Source of the DNA: Desulfopila inferna
Lineage (GTDB): Bacteria; Desulfobacterota; Desulfobulbia; Desulfobulbales; Desulfocapsaceae
NCBI RefSeq assembly: GCF_016919005.1
Contig: NZ_JAFFQE010000008.1
Coordinates: forward strand, 62,001 to 126,000
Length of the DNA: 64,000 nt
Direction: 5' to 3'
Made by a program: the position numbers and the translations under genes. A model generated the notes under the pieces. It was not told the DNA's origin. It worked only from the letters and a program-made list of their open reading frames with translations, and made no database searches. This document shows positions 60,746 to 64,000 of the stretch, in pieces (within the stretch, counting starts at the first letter, position 1; every line of letters starts with the position of its first letter).

Positions 60746-62659
60746 CTAGTTCAGTGTTTGTGATAAAAACAGGCTCATCAGACTCAGTCCTATGACCATA
60801 TAAATGGCGTAGACCCTGACATATCCGACCTGAAATACTTTAAACGCTTTGCCCAGCAGCTGATAGAGCGTGGTTGACAGCTTGATTGGAAGATCGGCAC
60901 CATAAGGGTCGACAATCTTCTTGATTAGGTCGCCGATAGCCTGATACGGCCGGACAAATACGGCATGATACAATTGATCGACATAGAAAAGATTGTAGGC
61001 AAATCTGGCAAATCCGGAAAATTCAGGCTCCTCGGCCCCATGGCCGTACTTTTTATAGGCAATGAAAATACCCACACCAAAAGCGGCTATAGAGGCCGCA
61101 ATGGCCAGAAATTCCAAAGCATGGTTGGCCTCGGGGTGATGCTCGACCACACTGGTGCCGAGCCAGTGAGTCACCTGCTGTCCGCCGCCGAATATCGCCG
61201 GCAGATTGAGGTACCCCGCAAAAGCAGCGCCTATGGCCAGAATAATTAAGGGTACGGTCATTACCTTTGGTGGTTCATGGGCGTGCTCAAAAGCCTCTTT
61301 ATCCCGGGACTCGCCGTGAAAGACCAGGAAAAACATACGGAAGGTATAATAGGCGGTCATGGCGGCAACGATGACTCCAACCAGCCAGACTCCCTGGTAT
61401 CCGTGAGCCAGCGCCATATAAAGAATTTCATCCTTACTGAAAAAACCGGAGAGCAGCGGACATCCCGCCAGGGCCAGACAGCCGATCAGCATGGTCCAGT
61501 AAGTGATGGGCATTCTGGCCTTAAGGCCCCCCATTTTCCAGATATCCTGCTGATGATGCAAGGCATAGATAACGGAACCGGCACCGAGAAAAAGCAGAGC
61601 CTTGAAGAAGGCATGAGTGAAGACATGAAAGATACCGGCGGAATAGGCGGCCACACCAACCCCGGCAAACATATAGCCGAGTTGGGAGACGGTCGAATAC
61701 GCCAACACCTTCTTGATGTCCTTTTGAAACATGCCGAAAATAGCGGCAACAAGAGCGGTCAGTATGCCTACCCAGGCGATCACGGTTCCGGCAGCTGGAT
61801 ACTGCACATAAATAAAACTGAATCTGGCCACCATATAGACACCGGCGGTGACCATGGTTGCCGCATGAATCAGAGCGGAAACCGGTGTGGGACCGGCCAT
61901 GGCGTCGGGCAGCCAGACGTAGAGGGGAATCTGGGCGGATTTCCCTGTTGCTCCGAAAAAAAGCAGCAGACAGATTGCCAGACCCATTGCCGGAGCAAGT
62001 CCATCTGCTGCAGCCCGGAGTGATATATAGTCAAAACCGCCCGAACCGATGGCCCAGAACAGCAGGGAGATACCGAGGATAAAACCAAGATCGCCTATTC
62101 TATTGACGATAAAGGCCTTGTTTCCGGCGAGAACATTATCTTTCTCCTTGCTGTAGAAGCTGATAAGGAGATAGGAACAGAGACCGACGCCCTCCCAGCC
62201 GACAAACATGACCACGGGGCCGTCTCCCAATACCAGAATAAGCATTGATCCGAGAAACAGATTGAGATAGGCGAAGAATTTGCCAAAATTCTCGTCTCCA
62301 GCCATATAGCCGATCGAATAGAAATGGATAAGCGTGCCGATAAAGGTGACGAACAGCAGGAAAAGCACGCTGAGCGGGTCGGCAAGAAAGCCCATGGCCA
62401 CATCAAGCTCTCCCACCTGAAACCAGGTGAAGACTTTCTGGGTCAGGAATCGCGCCTCCTCCGGCATAGCCTTGACCTGAAAGAATGCTCTGAAGGCAAG
62501 TATGGTAGCGAGCACCGGGCCGATAACGGCGAGGATGGCATAGAGTTTTTCCGAAATCGGCTTGCCGGTGCAGGTGAACATGTGCATCAGCCCGATTACC
62601 ACCGCACCGATCAGCGGCATCAATGGGATCAGTCCAAGATATGTGACGGTATGTTCCAT
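60746..62659 (-). CDS. nuoL: NADH-quinone oxidoreductase subunit L
   Basis: A 637-residue proton-pumping subunit with the long lateral helix. Parts: VGWEGVGLCSYLLISFYSKEKDNVLAGNKAFIVNRIGDLGF, TGKSAQIPLYVWLPDAMAGPTPVSALIHAATMVTAGVYMVARF, LAYSTVSQLGYMFAGVGV and GGLKARMPITYWTMLIG. The last helix lies near residues 610-632. Length fits NuoL. nuoK stops 4 bases upstream of it. Confidence 0.95.
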   Translation of the reverse strand: MEHTVTYLGLIPLMPLIGAVVIGLMHMFTCTGKPISEKLYAILAVIGPVLATILAFRAFFQVKAMPEEARFLTQKVFTWFQVGELDVAMGFLADPLSVLFLLFVTFIGTLIHFYSIGYMAGDENFGKFFAYLNLFLGSMLILVLGDGPVVMFVGWEGVGLCSYLLISFYSKEKDNVLAGNKAFIVNRIGDLGFILGISLLFWAIGSGGFDYISLRAAADGLAPAMGLAICLLLFFGATGKSAQIPLYVWLPDAMAGPTPVSALIHAATMVTAGVYMVARFSFIYVQYPAAGTVIAWVGILTALVAAIFGMFQKDIKKVLAYSTVSQLGYMFAGVGVAAYSAGIFHVFTHAFFKALLFLGAGSVIYALHHQQDIWKMGGLKARMPITYWTMLIGCLALAGCPLLSGFFSKDEILYMALAHGYQGVWLVGVIVAAMTAYYTFRMFFLVFHGESRDKEAFEHAHEPPKVMTVPLIILAIGAAFAGYLNLPAIFGGGQQVTHWLGTSVVEHHPEANHALEFLAIAASIAAFGVGIFIAYKKYGHGAEEPEFSGFARFAYNLFYVDQLYHAVFVRPYQAIGDLIKKIVDPYGADLPIKLSTTLYQLLGKAFKVFQVGYVRVYAIYMVIGLSLMSLFLSQTLN

Positions 62660-62663
62660 CTGA

Positions 62664-62960
62664 TCACCCCTTCAAGAGACTGAATACGTTAGTATCCAGC
62701 TTTCGTTTATGCTTGTTTACCAGAATGACCACAGCCAGAGCCAGGGCGGCCTCTGCTGCGGCAACGGCCATGACCATCATTGCCAGCACATGCCCGTCCA
62801 TACTTTCATGCAACCGCGCAAAAGCGATGAAGGCCAGGTTGGCGGCATTGAGCATCAGCTCGATTGACATGAACACCGTGAACACATTTCGTCGCGATAC
62901 CACTCCAAGTACGCCTATACAGAAGAGGATAACACTCAGGGTTAGGTAGTCCGCTATCAT
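62664..62960 (-). CDS. nuoK: NADH-quinone oxidoreductase subunit K
   Basis: A 98-residue subunit with three helices ([38 protein letters not shown], then the third in [14 protein letters not shown]). The two conserved Glu in SIELMLN and AAEAAL are in place. The start ATG overlaps the nuoJ stop by 4 bases, the usual coupling in nuo operons. Confidence 0.94.
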   Translation of the reverse strand: MIADYLTLSVILFCIGVLGVVSRRNVFTVFMSIELMLNAANLAFIAFARLHESMDGHVLAMMVMAVAAAEAALALAVVILVNKHKRKLDTNVFSLLKG

Positions 62961-63463
62961 AGCTTGGCCCTCCTCTGGCTTGCCAGCACCACGGATCCAA
63001 CCAGAGAAACCAGCAAAAGGATTGATATAATTTCAAAGGGTAGCAGCCACTCCCGAAAGAGCACGAGACCAACCTCCTTGACTTCCCCAAAACCTTCTCC
63101 GACGATGGTGGCCTCGACGCCGGGCAGGCTCTTGACGGCCTTCATCAGCAACAGAGCCACCGGGGTAAGCACCACGGTACCTCCCAGGTAGTAAGCCCAG
63201 CGCCACCGCTCCTCGGGCAGATCCTCCTTGCGGATGTTGAGAAACATGATAATGAAAAGGATCAGGGACATAATCGCCCCGGCATAGACAATAAGCTGCA
63301 GGGCAAATATCAGCTTGGCCGAGAGCAGCGAATACAGTCCTGCCAGGGAAATCAGGGTCATTACCAGAGAAACGGCACCGTTCATCGGATGGCGGAACAG
63401 TACCAGTCCCAACGCCCCAACTACGGCAAGTAACGCGAATACGGTAAACAGGAATTCGGACAT
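62957..63463 (-). CDS. nuoJ: NADH-quinone oxidoreductase subunit J
   Basis: A 168-residue subunit with five helices. [35 protein letters not shown] is the conserved central part. The start ATG at 63463 is preceded by a GGGGG-like purine run; the frame to 63499 would lie inside nuoI. nuoI stops 5 bases upstream. Confidence 0.93.
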   Translation of the reverse strand: MSEFLFTVFALLAVVGALGLVLFRHPMNGAVSLVMTLISLAGLYSLLSAKLIFALQLIVYAGAIMSLILFIIMFLNIRKEDLPEERWRWAYYLGGTVVLTPVALLLMKAVKSLPGVEATIVGEGFGEVKEVGLVLFREWLLPFEIISILLLVSLVGSVVLASQRRAKL

Positions 63464-63467
63464 AATA

Positions 63468-63992
63468 TCAAACGCCCCCTTTCTTATATTCTTCTTCATC
63501 GAATGCGCCGGGGGTAGCCACCAACTCGGCGAGACTTTTCATCATTACCTGGGGATTGTCGTCGACAACTGAGAATATCCCGGTATCCATGCGAATTGCA
63601 TCTTTCGGGCAGGCCTCCACGCAATAGCCGCAGTAGATGCATTCGAGCAGGTCGATATCAAAGCGAACCGGCATCTTTTCTTCCTTGCCGTCCAGCCGTT
63701 CACCCGCCTCGATCATGATGCACCTTGACGGACAGTTTGTCTGGCACATGAAGCAGGCCACGCATTTAATCGAGCCGTCTTCATGGGTGGTCAGTCTGTG
63801 ATGCCCCCGCCAGCGGGGGGTAATCTCCGGCTGCTGTTCAGGATAATGTCTCACATACAGCTTGGAGTTGTCGAGCAGGTTCCTGAGAAAATGCCCTAAA
63901 GTGACACGCATTCCCTTAAAGACCTCCACCAGATACAGTCTCTCAGGCAGGCTCGAGCCCTCGCGTTTTATGACTTTTACTTTGGCACCCAT
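63468..63992 (-). CDS. nuoI: NADH-quinone oxidoreductase subunit I
   Basis: A 174-residue ferredoxin-like subunit that carries two [4Fe-4S] clusters (N6a, N6b) in the hydrophilic arm of complex I. The eight Cys are in CVACFMCQTNCPSRC and CIYCGYCVEACPKDAI. AGAAGGAA precedes the ATG, and only 8 bases of window remain beyond it, so nuoH and others would follow upstream off the window edge. Complete. Confidence 0.95.
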   Translation of the reverse strand: MGAKVKVIKREGSSLPERLYLVEVFKGMRVTLGHFLRNLLDNSKLYVRHYPEQQPEITPRWRGHHRLTTHEDGSIKCVACFMCQTNCPSRCIMIEAGERLDGKEEKMPVRFDIDLLECIYCGYCVEACPKDAIRMDTGIFSVVDDNPQVMMKSLAELVATPGAFDEEEYKKGGV

Positions 63993-64000
63993 TTCCTTCT

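Noticed and set aside
61277-62023. Open frame of 248 codons opposite nuoL
   Set aside because: Antisense shadow of nuoL; its sequence is rich in Gly/His/Gln without domain features.

Overview
The window reads as one contiguous stretch of a Gram-negative chromosome with about half G+C by eye. Gene content suggests an anaerobic Desulfobacterota bacterium, perhaps of the Desulfobulbales: complex I membrane genes of the nuo type, a GrdB-like selenoprotein read through an in-frame UGA, a YceI lipoprotein, OmpA-type and M48 lipoproteins, many two-component and c-di-GMP parts, and a Sec-using lifestyle. This assignment is inference; no rRNA or other marker gene is present. No rRNA, tRNA, CRISPR array, prophage or transposase gene was found.

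Layout. 1-3.1 kb (+): end of a multisubunit cation/proton antiporter locus (two NuoL/MrpD-like subunits with a small membrane protein between them). 3.5-7.4 kb: a MotA-like protein without membrane segments, an AI-2E/PerM-type permease, a polysaccharide deacetylase-like protein and a GNAT acetyltransferase. 7.5-9.5 kb (-): a two-gene unit of a GrdB-type selenoprotein (UGA at 9058-9060, followed by a SECIS-like hairpin) and a helix-turn-helix/MEDS regulator. 10-16.8 kb: a secreted protein with TEEPPPA repeats, a VOC protein, a DUF2231-cytochrome c protein with an SDR, and a DUF2914 gene coupled to a one-piece CdaA-CdaR (c-di-AMP synthesis) fusion. 17-25.6 kb: an SthA-like flavoprotein without its redox cysteines, a three-copy tandem repeat, a ribbon-helix-helix-like protein divergent from an Hsp20 gene, enoyl-CoA hydratase, OmpA lipoprotein, FNT channel, YbaK deacylase, VIT transporter and an esterase. 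25.6-30.4 kb: a three-gene ABC importer of the TrpXYZ type, GloB and NudC. 30.5-43 kb: Spy-like protein, YitT, FG-GAP/ASPIC protein, pRiA4b ORF-3 protein, M48 lipoprotein, methyltransferase, DUF2058, a possible FKBP-like protein, a RapZ C-terminal domain on its own, MFS, CheY-like protein and a spermidine synthase-like protein. 43-50.7 kb (-): SrkA kinase and a four-gene signalling operon (large hybrid kinase, CheR, CheB, REC-GGDEF). 51-57.6 kb: a split RluA pair, proVWX with a MarR regulator, and a CBS protein. 57.8-64 kb (-): nuoI-J-K-L-M-N.

How the parts fit. Three themes recur. First, ion and osmotic balance: antiporter subunits, complex I, a c-di-AMP cyclase, a ProV with CBS domains and a free CBS protein. 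Second, signalling: the hybrid kinase/CheR/CheB/diguanylate cyclase operon and a lone receiver. Third, envelope and stress functions: Hsp20, Spy-like, YceI, OmpA and M48 proteins.

The strongest unexplained signals are the UGA-containing selenoprotein operon and a dispersed 115-130 bp repeat family with two conserved palindromes and a conserved tail. The repeat occurs at about 18.7, 29.5, 31.1, 34.6 and 57.7 kb. In two places its terminal bases form the stop codon of the neighbouring gene. Other points worth a look are the membrane-less MotA, the lone RapZ-C domain, and a 125-bp insertion flanked by 13-bp direct repeats inside the ABC importer operon.
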